NCBI GenBank assembly: GCA_046704385.1
Contig: JBJKSB010000022.1
Location: 1 to 64,000, forward strand
Direction: 5' to 3'
Origin: GH45 sp046704385
GTDB taxonomy: Bacteria; Bacteroidota; Bacteroidia; Bacteroidales; SZUA-534
DNA length: 64,000 nt
Shown here: piece by piece, positions 1 to 7,832 of the stretch
Layout of the letters: each line of letters starts with the position of its first letter
Numbering within the stretch: the first letter of the stretch is position 1
Program-made: the position numbers and the translations under genes
Notes under the pieces: model-generated
Told to the model about the DNA's origin: nothing
Databases searched by the model: none
What the model saw: the letters and a program-made list of their open reading frames with translations, nothing else

Positions 1-69
1 GTATTCTTTAAACTTAGCTCTACAGGAAGCTTCATCAGGAAACTCTTCCATGAATTTGATAAGATTCAT
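1..69 (-). CDS. IS1595-family transposase, N-terminal fragment (cut by window edge)
   Basis: The minus strand from the ATG at 67-69 reads MNLIKFMEEFPDEASCRAKF and continues past the window edge (23 codons visible). This F-P-D/T-E-x-x-C-R-x-x-F pattern is how many IS1595-type transposases begin, just before their zinc ribbon (family knowledge). An AGGAA ribosome-binding-like sequence lies about 10 nt upstream of the ATG. Only the first residues are in view, so integrity and element ends cannot be judged; I found no terminal inverted repeat in the first 450 bases. The family call rests on a short match. Confidence 0.55.
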   Translation of the reverse strand, partial: MNLIKFMEEFPDEASCRAKFKEY

Positions 70-99
70 ATCAATTTTTTTCCTATAATATAATAAATA

Positions 100-240
100 T
101 TATTCATTCCCGATAGACATATAATTTTTTTCTACGGCTTCCCCACCTTTAATTAAATGTATGCTTTTAATTGTTGAACAGGAATTCAATAATAAAATAA
201 TACTAACTGAAAAAATAAGCAGTTTTCTAAATATAATCAT
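100..240 (-). CDS. Small putative lipoprotein (46 aa)
   Basis: From the internal ATG at 238-240 the product starts MIIFRKLLIFSVSIILLLNS followed by Cys21, a lipobox-like pattern, with only about 25 residues after the cysteine. An upstream in-frame ATG at 285 would add 15 polar residues and spoil the signal peptide, so the shorter start is preferred. It lies 31 bp upstream of the partial IS1595 transposase on the same strand. It may be a short lipoprotein or the surviving N-terminus of a gene disrupted by the transposon. No family recognised. Confidence 0.35.
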   Translation of the reverse strand: MIIFRKLLIFSVSIILLLNSCSTIKSIHLIKGGEAVEKNYMSIGNE

Positions 241-446
241 CGTAATATTTTTATGTATCGATACTTTAATTTTGGTACTTAACATGGCTGCTAAAGACGA
301 AGTCAGACAAAGTTGTAAGCTAATTTAATAGTTTTTCGTTTAAAATTATAGAAACCTGCCTTTAATACAGATAGGTTTATTTGCCTTAAAACCATAAAAA
401 CCTCACTAGCATTGCTTTTTTGTGCTTATTGAATGCTATTAAATTT

Positions 447-1112
447 TTACTTAAAAGAATACTTTGAATCATAATTAGTAATATAATCATTTAAAGTATT
501 GATATCATTTTTAAAATGGTCATCAATGGTTTTTATCAAATTCAAATAAAAACTCCATTCTGAACTATCTTTTAAAATTATGGGAAACACCTGATTAATA
601 GTATAATATATTACTTTATCCGGTATCCATGTATCACCTGAATAATGACCGGGTTTTGTTACACTGTAGCCAATATTTGTAAATTCCATCAAAAATTTAT
701 TATCAACAACAGTAAAAATGTATGTGTAGGTAGCTGAAGTATTATCGTTATAATTTGTACTGTTGGAGCATATTATTTTCCCATCATCAGCATTAAAGTA
801 TAAATAAGCAGGAACAAACCCATAGGTAATGGAAAGCCATTCAAGAATTCTACTGAAAAGCTTTTCCTTAATAATATTTTGATATTCAATCACAAAAGAA
901 TATTGTATTTCTCCATTTTTATTAATGGGTAAATCCGGATACGTATACCATTTTGTAGTTTCAAGCCATTTTTTACCAATAGTTGAATAATCAGCTTGTG
1001 ATAATTCTTTCGCCAGCACCTTATTATATAAAATTGCTTTTTCTATGGAATCCGTTTGCCCGAAAACCTTTAATCCAATCAATAAAGTAATAAGCAGAAT
1101 AGGAGTTCTCAT
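447..1112 (-). CDS. Secreted protein of unknown function (221 aa)
   Basis: The N-terminus MRTPILLITLLIGLKVFGQ is a classical signal peptide ending in an FGQ cleavage site. The mature part of about 200 residues is rich in Tyr, Asn and Lys with alternating polar/hydrophobic stretches, suggesting a soluble beta-rich periplasmic or surface protein. No catalytic motif, lipobox or sorting domain is visible and I do not recognise the family. It is flanked by intergenic gaps of about 200 bp (1113-1316) and 200 bp (241-446), so it looks monocistronic. Confidence 0.6.
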   Translation of the reverse strand: MRTPILLITLLIGLKVFGQTDSIEKAILYNKVLAKELSQADYSTIGKKWLETTKWYTYPDLPINKNGEIQYSFVIEYQNIIKEKLFSRILEWLSITYGFVPAYLYFNADDGKIICSNSTNYNDNTSATYTYIFTVVDNKFLMEFTNIGYSVTKPGHYSGDTWIPDKVIYYTINQVFPIILKDSSEWSFYLNLIKTIDDHFKNDINTLNDYITNYDSKYSFK

Positions 1113-1316
1113 AGTTTTGTTAAATTCAAATTAAGGTATATTATATTATTACAATTTTCAATATGGTGATGTAGAAACTCAAAAATTAAATTGTGCCCAA
1201 CGTCTGAGCTGGACTAAATTACTGTTTATTTCTTATTATTGGTTTATTATGGTTATAAATTTAATTTGAAATTCCGGCTTTTACAAGTCGGTTACGCTAC
1301 TACATTTAAATGAGTG

Positions 1317-2534
1317 TTATGGCCAATTATTTTTTATGAACTCAATATAGGAGTCTATTCCCTTAAAACTATCATACGAATAATTCTTAACCAAGTAATC
1401 TGGCGATAATGTCCTCACCGTGTCATCACTATAATTCGCAATATACCTTGTTGAATACTGAACAATGTAACCACTGTTGGGTAACTCAAATGTATTTATC
1501 TCACCATAATGGTTCGGTTTTGCGCCTGTTGGTTCTCCTATCATAATTGCATTTAGATTTTCTTTAAAATAAATTGCTGCTAATTCTCCTGATGAAAATG
1601 TGGCATCTCCAATGCAACAATAAATCTTTCCTTTCAATTCATTGTGTTCTGTGAGTTTCTCGTATAAGGGCATGATTACCGCTGATGAACCTCCCCGGTT
1701 TAGTCGAATATCAATAATAAACTTATTAACAGGCATATTGTCAATTTCACTGAAAAGCGAATCAATAAAACTTTCAAAAGAATATGCTTCCATATCAATA
1801 CATTGGGAATATTGTATATATACAATGCTATTGTCTATGATTTTATACCAATAATTGAGGTCATTATTTGCTCTATAAAGAGGTACATTATCTGCATTAT
1901 ACACACTATAATAAGTTTCTTTAGAATCATCAGCCTTTCCTCCAATTGTAAATTTTTCTCCATTCTCAAGATGAATAGTAAATGACAGCGGATCATTTGT
2001 TACGCCCAATCCGTTTAACACTTGATACAACCTTAACAGACTCGCGGTCATTGATTTTACAAAATATTCATTGTCGTGAGGAATAATTGTATTAAACATT
2101 TTTCGTATGGTCTCAATTGGAGTATTATTTATCGCTATAACTTTTTGTCCTAAATAACTTTTTCCTGCCTCAATAATATCGGTAATAAATATACCATCAT
2201 CGAACGCTTCAAATTTAACCGGTGCTTTAAAGATTTTGTCTGAGTTCCATCTGTCGCCTATAGCTGTGTGAGAGTCACCAATTCGTGCGAAAATCTTCAT
2301 TAGTCCAATAATGGTTTGGTTTTCTGTTAGCTGAGGGACATTGCCTTTCAACTGATCAATTTCAGCATTGAATTCTTCTTTTGTAATTTTGAAAAATAAG
2401 TTGACATGTCTTTGAGGAAGTTCTTCACGTATAAATTCAATATCCTCAATCAAACCGTAATTGTTTATCGGTTCATTTTCTTTGTGACATCCAAAGAGGA
2501 TGGGTACTAAAATTAAAAGCAAAAGTTTTTTCAT
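1317..2534 (-). CDS. S41-family (tail-specific/tricorn-core) serine peptidase lipoprotein
   Basis: The start at 2534 (MKKLLLLILVPILFGC) gives a clean lipoprotein signal with acylated Cys16; an in-frame ATG 13 codons upstream would bury it. The C-terminal half carries S41 signatures: DIRLNRGG (the DLRxNxGG strand-turn), GDATFSSGE containing the presumed nucleophilic serine, and GEPTGAKPNHYGE. At 405 residues it resembles the periplasmic S41 lipoproteins common in Bacteroidota. The N-terminal ~120 residues look helical, as in those proteins. Substrate unknown. No neighbour on the same strand within 200 bp, so probably monocistronic. Confidence 0.85.
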   Translation of the reverse strand: MKKLLLLILVPILFGCHKENEPINNYGLIEDIEFIREELPQRHVNLFFKITKEEFNAEIDQLKGNVPQLTENQTIIGLMKIFARIGDSHTAIGDRWNSDKIFKAPVKFEAFDDGIFITDIIEAGKSYLGQKVIAINNTPIETIRKMFNTIIPHDNEYFVKSMTASLLRLYQVLNGLGVTNDPLSFTIHLENGEKFTIGGKADDSKETYYSVYNADNVPLYRANNDLNYWYKIIDNSIVYIQYSQCIDMEAYSFESFIDSLFSEIDNMPVNKFIIDIRLNRGGSSAVIMPLYEKLTEHNELKGKIYCCIGDATFSSGELAAIYFKENLNAIMIGEPTGAKPNHYGEINTFELPNSGYIVQYSTRYIANYSDDTVRTLSPDYLVKNYSYDSFKGIDSYIEFIKNNWP

Positions 2535-2718
2535 TTCGTTTCGTTTAATTGTCCATAACCTGTATAAAAACACCAGTGTCTTTTATATCGCATCTGTGTG
2601 AATACTTTTTGCCTTGAATTTAAATTTCATTTGGTTGTGATTAGATATCAAATGTATATTTTTCCATTATTATATCCAACTACTGTATTTTCCGCCATCG
2701 GCACTTTAAAATTCATCA

Positions 2719-2750
2719 TTTAGTATTATTACTATTTTAAATTAATTTTG
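2719..2750 (+). promoter_or_regulatory. Bacteroidota-type sigma promoter for modABC
   Basis: TTTA at 2719-2722, 20 nt, then TAATTTTG at 2743-2750, matching the Bacteroidota -33 (TTTG-like) and -7 (TAnnTTTG) boxes. It ends 39 bp before the modA ATG. No molybdenum-cofactor riboswitch-like structure was seen in the leader. Confidence 0.45.
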
Positions 2751-2789
2751 CATCATTAAATTAAATGCTGCTATTTTAATTAATACAAA

Positions 2790-3581
2790 ATGAAGAACCG
2801 TTTTATAAATACCTTTCCTGCTGCCCTGGTAATTATCCTGGTTTTTACACTACCTTCATGCAATCAAAGGGTTAATAATAACAAGAAAAACCAAAAAACG
2901 ATTATGGTTTATGCCGCTGCCAGTTTAACCGATGTACTTCATGAAATTATCGAATCGTTTGAGGTAGAGTATCCTGTAAAAGTGCTTACCAATATAGCTT
3001 CCAGCGGTACTCTGGCAAGGCAGATTGAACAGGGCGGAACTCCTGATGTTTTTCTGTCGGCTAATAAAAACTGGATCGATTATGTGGATAGTCTGGATTA
3101 TATTGTTCCCGGTTTTAAGCATGAAATTGCACAGAACAATTTGGTTTTAATAGCCCCAAAAGCCAGTAAAATAACGGTAAATAAAATCGACAGTTCACTG
3201 AATTTTGTGGCCTTGTTGGGTAATGGTCGGCTCTCTATGGGTGATCCGTCGCATGTACCTGCCGGTATTTATGCTAAACAGGCACTTAATTATTATGGTT
3301 GGTACCAAGCTTTGACAAAAAAAATATTGCCGGCAAAAGATGTCCGGTCAGCACTTATAATGGTTGAAATGGAAGAAGTGCCCCTGGGAATTGTTTATCG
3401 TACCGATGCGGAAAAATCGAATAAGGTTAAAATACTGGCTGGTTTTAGTGAAAATTCACACCGACCGGTGGTTTATGTTGCCGCTGTTTGTAAGGATAAC
3501 GACCTGGCAAAGGAATTTTTCAATTTTCTGAATTCTGATAAAGTTCGCCAGATTTGGGAAAAATACGGTTTTAAAAAATAA
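2790..3581 (+). CDS. modA: ModA, molybdate ABC transporter substrate-binding lipoprotein
   Basis: This binds molybdate (possibly tungstate) outside the inner membrane and delivers it to ModBC. The signal peptide ends in a lipobox with Cys24 (TLPSC), as expected for an anchored binding protein. The mature part shows ModA-family landmarks: VYAAASLTDVL at the start, ASSGTLARQIEQGGTPDVFLSA, MGDPSHVPAGIYAKQAL and GIVYRTDA. Length 263 aa is normal. It is the first gene of a tight operon (14 bp to modB, then 20 bp to modC). No molybdopterin synthesis genes are in the window. Confidence 0.96.
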   Translation: MKNRFINTFPAALVIILVFTLPSCNQRVNNNKKNQKTIMVYAAASLTDVLHEIIESFEVEYPVKVLTNIASSGTLARQIEQGGTPDVFLSANKNWIDYVDSLDYIVPGFKHEIAQNNLVLIAPKASKITVNKIDSSLNFVALLGNGRLSMGDPSHVPAGIYAKQALNYYGWYQALTKKILPAKDVRSALIMVEMEEVPLGIVYRTDAEKSNKVKILAGFSENSHRPVVYVAAVCKDNDLAKEFFNFLNSDKVRQIWEKYGFKK

Positions 3582-3595
3582 TGGTGCTATAAAAA

Positions 3596-4297
3596 ATGGA
3601 TGGATTATTAGGTTTTAACCCGGCTGAAATACAAGCAATTAAACTATCAATTGAAGTGGCATTGTACTGTTCGGCTATTTCGTTGCCCATAGCCCTTTGG
3701 GTAGGCTACAAAATGGCGCGATATAATTTTTATGGCAAGCCTTTGGTTGAAAGCCTTATTCATCTTCCCCTGGTAATGCCACCGGTCACCACAGGCTACC
3801 TGCTGCTGGTGCTGTTAGGATCGAAAAGCCTGGTAGGTAGTTGGCTCTATGCAGTACTTGGTGTAAAACTCGCCTTTTCATTTTATGCTGCCGTTATTGC
3901 TGCCGTTATTGTTTCGTTTCCCTTAATAGTACGCTCTGTACGTACGGCTATGGAAATGGTAGATACCGGACTTGAAGAAGCCTCACGGATTTTGGGGGCC
4001 GGGCGTATAAAAACCTTTTTCAGGATAACTGTACCGCTGGCTTTGCCGGGAATTATTTCAGGCACCCTGTTGGCTTTTGCCCGGTCGTTAGGTGAATTTG
4101 GGGCAACCATAACTTTTGCGGGAAATATTGAAGGGGAAACCCAGACGCTTCCATTGGCTATTTATGCCAATATGCAGGTACCCGGAAAAGAAGCCGTCAC
4201 CATGCGGTTGGTAATTGTTTCCGTTATTATTGCTTTTATAGCCATGGTGTTATCAGAATGGTTTATTAAAAAAATGAAAACCCGGAGGGGTATATAA
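3596..4297 (+). CDS. modB: ModB, molybdate ABC transporter permease
   Basis: An inner-membrane permease of 233 aa with about five to six hydrophobic segments. The cytoplasmic EAA loop that docks onto ModC is visible at residues 127-150 (EEASRILGAG then TVPLALPGI). Other family landmarks are HLPLVMPPVTTGYLLL near residue 57 and FARSLGEFGATITFAGN near residue 160. It lies between modA and modC in the same direction and normal length indicates an intact protein. Confidence 0.96.
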   Translation: MDGLLGFNPAEIQAIKLSIEVALYCSAISLPIALWVGYKMARYNFYGKPLVESLIHLPLVMPPVTTGYLLLVLLGSKSLVGSWLYAVLGVKLAFSFYAAVIAAVIVSFPLIVRSVRTAMEMVDTGLEEASRILGAGRIKTFFRITVPLALPGIISGTLLAFARSLGEFGATITFAGNIEGETQTLPLAIYANMQVPGKEAVTMRLVIVSVIIAFIAMVLSEWFIKKMKTRRGI

Positions 4298-4317
4298 AGT
4301 TTAAATAAAAACTTGTT

Positions 4318-5400
4318 ATGACTGAAGTCGATATCATTCTTCCACGTAAAAATTTCGAGATAGCGATCCACGAAAACTTTTCCGACGGTATTACGGGAAT
4401 TTTCGGCCCCAGCGGGTCAGGTAAAACCTCGTTGCTGCAGGCGATATCGGGTTTGGCTATACCTAAAAAAGGGCGGATTGTCGTTGGAAACCGGGTTTTA
4501 TTCGACTCTGATAAACAAATTTATATTCCGGTTGAAAAACGTAATATCGGTTATGTTTTCCAGGAAGGAAGGCTGTTCCCGCATATGGATGTCGAAAAAA
4601 ATCTGACTTACGGATTAAAAAAGAACGGAAATAACAAAGTCAAATTTGATGAAGTGGTTGAACTGCTTAGCCTTGGTAACTTATTGAAAAGCAAACCGGC
4701 TCAAATATCCGGTGGCGAAAGGCAACGTACCGCCCTGGGCAGGTCGCTCCTGTCCTCGCCCGATATTTTATTGCTCGATGAACCTTTTTCGGCAGTAGAT
4801 ACCAATCTTCGCAGCCAGATACTGCCATTTATCATCAGCATACAGCAAAAAATACAGATTCCTATTTTAGTGGTAAGCCACGACCTGCCCGATCTGCTGA
4901 AACTAACCCAAACACTTTGCCTGGTAGAAAACGGCAGGTGCCTGGGACATGGAGAATATTATAATTTACTGAAACTCAAAGAAGCTGAAAGGTTTTTCGG
5001 GACAAATACCCTGGTGAACTCCATCGTAATGAAAACCAAAACAACCTCAACAGAGAGCGGGTTAACCCTGCTCAGCTACAAAACCGATAACCTTGAGGTA
5101 CTTATTAATTGTGAGAAGTGCAAAAACATTCCTATGGATGGTAAACCGGTTAAAATATTCATTAACGCCGATGATATAGCGCTTTCAAAAGAAAAACTGG
5201 AACATGTAACCATCCGGAATCAATTGGAAGGAACGGTAACCGATATTATCGACAGAACTTCGGGCCTGCTTTGTATTGTGAATGTTGGTTTCAAACTGGT
5301 AGTGGAAATTACAGCCGAATCGCAAAAGCGGATGGATATAAAAACAGGCAGCAAAGTTTGGTGCCTGTTTAAGTCCGTGGCAATTGATGTGGCAGGATAA
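4318..5400 (+). CDS. modC: ModC, molybdate ABC transporter ATP-binding protein with Mop/TOBE domain
   Basis: The ATPase of the importer, 360 aa. Walker A is GPSGSGKT (30-37), the Q-loop glutamine is Q82 (VFQEGRLFPHM), the signature is SGGERQ (131-136) and Walker B runs into DEP (154-156), followed by a switch histidine in VVSHDL. The C-terminal part, roughly 295-358, is a TOBE/Mop-type oxyanion-binding domain, as in other ModC proteins. A 15-residue hydrophilic linker precedes it. The gene converges on the DUF998 gene with a 30-bp gap in which no strong terminator is seen. Confidence 0.96.
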   Translation: MTEVDIILPRKNFEIAIHENFSDGITGIFGPSGSGKTSLLQAISGLAIPKKGRIVVGNRVLFDSDKQIYIPVEKRNIGYVFQEGRLFPHMDVEKNLTYGLKKNGNNKVKFDEVVELLSLGNLLKSKPAQISGGERQRTALGRSLLSSPDILLLDEPFSAVDTNLRSQILPFIISIQQKIQIPILVVSHDLPDLLKLTQTLCLVENGRCLGHGEYYNLLKLKEAERFFGTNTLVNSIVMKTKTTSTESGLTLLSYKTDNLEVLINCEKCKNIPMDGKPVKIFINADDIALSKEKLEHVTIRNQLEGTVTDIIDRTSGLLCIVNVGFKLVVEITAESQKRMDIKTGSKVWCLFKSVAIDVAG

Positions 5401-5430
5401 CCATACTACGATCAATAATTGCTTTGAATT

Positions 5431-6009
5431 TTAAATAATTCGGTCTTTTGATTTACTTAAATAATAGGCAATAAACGAAATCCAGCCAAAAACAACCAAT
5501 CCAAAAATTCTTTGTGTCAACCCACGATAATTAATGGGATCTAATCGGGCAACCATACTCCATAAGTACAAAAACATGAATAAACTTGTCAATACCGAAA
5601 CTATTTTTACCCATTTGTCGGCTTCCATCCCCTTTTGTTCATAAAGAAAAACAAACGGTGTGGCAAAAATAAAAAGTCCCAGACCATAAAATCCATGCCA
5701 GGGTGAACCTATCGGAAAAATAGCTCCAAAAATAAAGGTGATACCAAATAATAAAACCAGGGTTGATGTTAAAACAAAACGCTGTTTATACTTAATAAAT
5801 AGTCCTGCCGATAACCCAAAAAGTGACACACTGGTTAAAATAATACCTACCTGAAAAAGAATTACAGCTGCCTTACTTGAATTTATACCCAACTCACTGG
5901 CATGTTGCCCTAAGTGGCTGTAATCGTTGGCAAATAATCCTGAAATAATAAGCATCCCAAAATAAATAGCAGGAATATAAACTGCTTGTTTAATGAATAT
6001 TGTTTTCAT
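5431..6009 (-). CDS. DUF998-family integral membrane protein
   Basis: A 192-residue, almost entirely hydrophobic protein with about six transmembrane segments. The pattern (NDYSHLGQHASELG near residue 30, then GAIFPIGSPWHGFYGLG near residue 95, and a final RIFGLVVFGWISFI helix) matches the DUF998 family. The biochemical role is unknown. It is transcribed towards modC and away from a 369-bp gap, and looks monocistronic. Confidence 0.75.
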   Translation of the reverse strand: MKTIFIKQAVYIPAIYFGMLIISGLFANDYSHLGQHASELGINSSKAAVILFQVGIILTSVSLFGLSAGLFIKYKQRFVLTSTLVLLFGITFIFGAIFPIGSPWHGFYGLGLFIFATPFVFLYEQKGMEADKWVKIVSVLTSLFMFLYLWSMVARLDPINYRGLTQRIFGLVVFGWISFIAYYLSKSKDRII

Positions 6010-6195
6010 AGTACATCTAAATTATGTTTATAGGTTTAAAAATATTTAAAAAGAATAATACATTATGAATCAATCACTTTCATAACTAATAACTAATCAT
6101 TAAATTTATACCGGTCTATACAATACCGTTTCTATCTAACAATATTATTTAAGTAGCAAATTTTACAGAATAGTTACATTTAAATATACTAAAAA

Positions 6196-6261
6196 ATGAA
6201 AACCAACCTTTTAAACCTGTTCTTTTTGCTTTTAGTCATAATGGCTTTAATTACACAATAA
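6196..6261 (+). CDS. Tiny ORF resembling an orphan signal peptide (21 aa), in an otherwise empty 369-bp gap
   Basis: ATG at 6196 encodes MKTNLLNLFFLLLVIMALIT plus Gln and then a stop: a near-perfect signal-peptide-like sequence with nothing after it. The downstream 110 bp has no continuing frame that I can support. It could be a short membrane peptide or the head of a decayed secreted-protein gene. The rest of the gap 6010-6378 is AT-rich and shows no other feature. Confidence 0.25.
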   Translation: MKTNLLNLFFLLLVIMALITQ

Positions 6262-6378
6262 TCAATTCAATTCCGGGAGCCTGCATGGATTCGGTCTGGT
6301 CAAATGATGGAATTTAAATATTGTATTACCAGGCTATTTTTTATAATTAGCTGTTTTCATTTTGGACTAATATCCGAT

Positions 6379-7467
6379 TTACTTTTTAAATGAATCCTTA
6401 TGTTTTGGGTTTAATTGCTGTATATCATTTTTAAAGTGTTTCATCATCTTGCCAAAATTTTTGTCTTTTTTGCGCTTATCAGCTTCACTAAGCTCAAACC
6501 GGGTTTTCTCCCGCTCCATCTTTAAAAAGTTCTCGTATGCTTCACTTGCCAACTCACCCTGGTTTACAAGTTCAATAATCCTGCATCCTGTTTCGTTGGT
6601 ATGGGTGCAATCCTGGTATTTGCAATGTTTTGCTGCTTCCATAATCCTGTCGAAAGTAAGTTCAATTCCATCCCCGGCATCGGCAACACCCACTTCGCGC
6701 ATTCCTGGATTATCAATCAGGATTCCTCCGCCAGGTAAAACAACCAGATGCCGGTGTGTGGTTACATGTTTCCCCTTATGGGTACTTTCGCTTATGGTAT
6801 CAGTTTTTAATTGTGTACCTGACAAATTATTGATCAGCGTTGATTTTCCCACTCCCGACGAACCCAGCAAACAATAGGTTTTTCCTTTCCGGATCAGCTT
6901 TTCCAGGTCAGGGTAACCTGCTTTTGTTTCGTTACTTAATGCTATAACCGTGACTTTTTTTAACCGGTTTTGTACCTTTTGAACCAATGGCCCCAGTTCT
7001 TCGGAAGCAATCAGGTCTATTTTGTTGAGCACAACAACGGGTTCAATGTCTGAATTATAACAAAGGGTCAGATATCGCTCCAAACGATTTATATTAAAAT
7101 CATATTCTACTGCCTGAATAATAAGTCCAACATCAATATTTGCGGCAATGATCTGTTTTTCGCCGTATTTACCTACAGCCTGTCGTTCCAATATGTTGGT
7201 CCGGGGAAAAATGGCATGAATCAGACCTTTATTATTTTCATATTTCATAAAAGCCACCCAATCGCCCACAGCGGGAAAATCATATCTGTTTTTGGCAGTA
7301 AATCTGATATTGCCAATAACCTCAGCTTCGAACTCGTGCTCATGATTTTGAATTATATAACGCTCTTTATGCTCCAGGATGACCCTTCCTATGCTTAATC
7401 CGTCAAGATTATGTTCAATCCTGTGTTTTTCTAATGCGGGGTTATAACCTAAATCTTCAAGTGTCAT
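6379..7467 (-). CDS. rsgA: RsgA, ribosome small subunit-dependent GTPase A
   Basis: A circularly permuted GTPase acting late in 30S subunit maturation. From the ATG at 7467 the motifs occur in the permuted order G4 (NKID, about 148-151), G1 (GSSGVGKS, about 202-209) and G3 (DNPG, about 252). A C-terminal zinc site follows (C282, C287, H289, C295). The N-terminal OB fold contains AVGDWVAF. An upstream in-frame ATG would add 13 residues with no homology, so the shorter 362-aa form is chosen. The basic tail (KRKKDKNFGKMMKHFKND) could contact rRNA (inference). Confidence 0.93.
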   Translation of the reverse strand: MTLEDLGYNPALEKHRIEHNLDGLSIGRVILEHKERYIIQNHEHEFEAEVIGNIRFTAKNRYDFPAVGDWVAFMKYENNKGLIHAIFPRTNILERQAVGKYGEKQIIAANIDVGLIIQAVEYDFNINRLERYLTLCYNSDIEPVVVLNKIDLIASEELGPLVQKVQNRLKKVTVIALSNETKAGYPDLEKLIRKGKTYCLLGSSGVGKSTLINNLSGTQLKTDTISESTHKGKHVTTHRHLVVLPGGGILIDNPGMREVGVADAGDGIELTFDRIMEAAKHCKYQDCTHTNETGCRIIELVNQGELASEAYENFLKMEREKTRFELSEADKRKKDKNFGKMMKHFKNDIQQLNPKHKDSFKK

Positions 7468-7613
7468 GGTGTGGGGTTTAACAAAGTACAAGTTAGTAAA
7501 AACCATTGATACAACTATGTTCTAACCTTTTAGATTTTATGACTTTCATCAGGGTTAAATATTATCTTGAGGTGCTCGGCATATCAACAGATATAATTTA
7601 CTTGTTATTCTGA

Positions 7614-7690
7614 GCCCCAAAGGGGTGTTGTCAATAGCATAGTCCGATAGGGCTATGCCTATTGTATTAGCATTATTGAGCTCCAACGGA
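7614..7690. repeat. Degenerate palindromic intergenic repeat
   Basis: Within the 365-bp gap before the permease cluster, GAGCCCCAAAGGGGT and GAGCTCCAACGGA bracket an imperfect hairpin. The hairpin arms CAATAGCATAG (7632-7642) and CTATGCCTATTG (7653-7664) pair with one bulged base. The GAGCcCC-x-GGgG layout resembles short palindromic intergenic repeats in other Bacteroidota genomes (recollection, not searched). No coding frame is present here. Confidence 0.4.
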
Positions 7691-7696
7691 ATCATT

Positions 7697-7727
7697 TTTT
7701 TTACACCCACTGTAAAAAATATTGACA
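7697..7727 (+). promoter_or_regulatory. Candidate enhancer (UAS) for arm 1 of the permease cluster
   Basis: Two overlapping dyads: TTTTTTACA (7697-7705) with TGTAAAAAA (7711-7719), and TGTAAAAAATATTGACA (7711-7727). The second matches 13 of 17 positions of the perfect dyad at 15869-15885 ahead of arm 2. It starts 71 bp upstream of the -24 GG of the sigma-54 element, versus 72 bp in arm 2. Sigma-54 promoters need an upstream enhancer-binding activator, and these are the only shared dyads visible. Confidence 0.55.
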
Positions 7728-7780
7728 TATCAACAATTAAAAAATTTGTATTAAATTGAATGACTGTACTTTATCAAGAT

Positions 7781-7796
7781 TGGCACAACTCTTGGA
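7781..7796 (+). promoter_or_regulatory. Sigma-54 (-24/-12) promoter for arm 1
   Basis: TGGCAC-AACTC-TTGGAT places GG at 7782-7783 and the -12 dinucleotide at 7794-7795 with the canonical 10-bp spacing. The -12 is GG where GC is preferred. It predicts a transcript start near 7807 and a leader of about 25 nt before the ATG at 7833. Confidence 0.65.
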
Positions 7797-7832
7797 TAAA
7801 GCTAACGTGTTATTTTATTTAAACTTAAACCG

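Noticed and set aside
2574..2789. Molybdenum-cofactor riboswitch ahead of modA
   Set aside because: The leader is AT-rich with a plain promoter; no multi-stem structure could be recognised.
6449..6877. Long plus-strand frame opposite rsgA
   Set aside because: It is antisense to conserved GTPase motifs, and its composition (Ser/Pro/Leu-rich) is that of a shadow frame.
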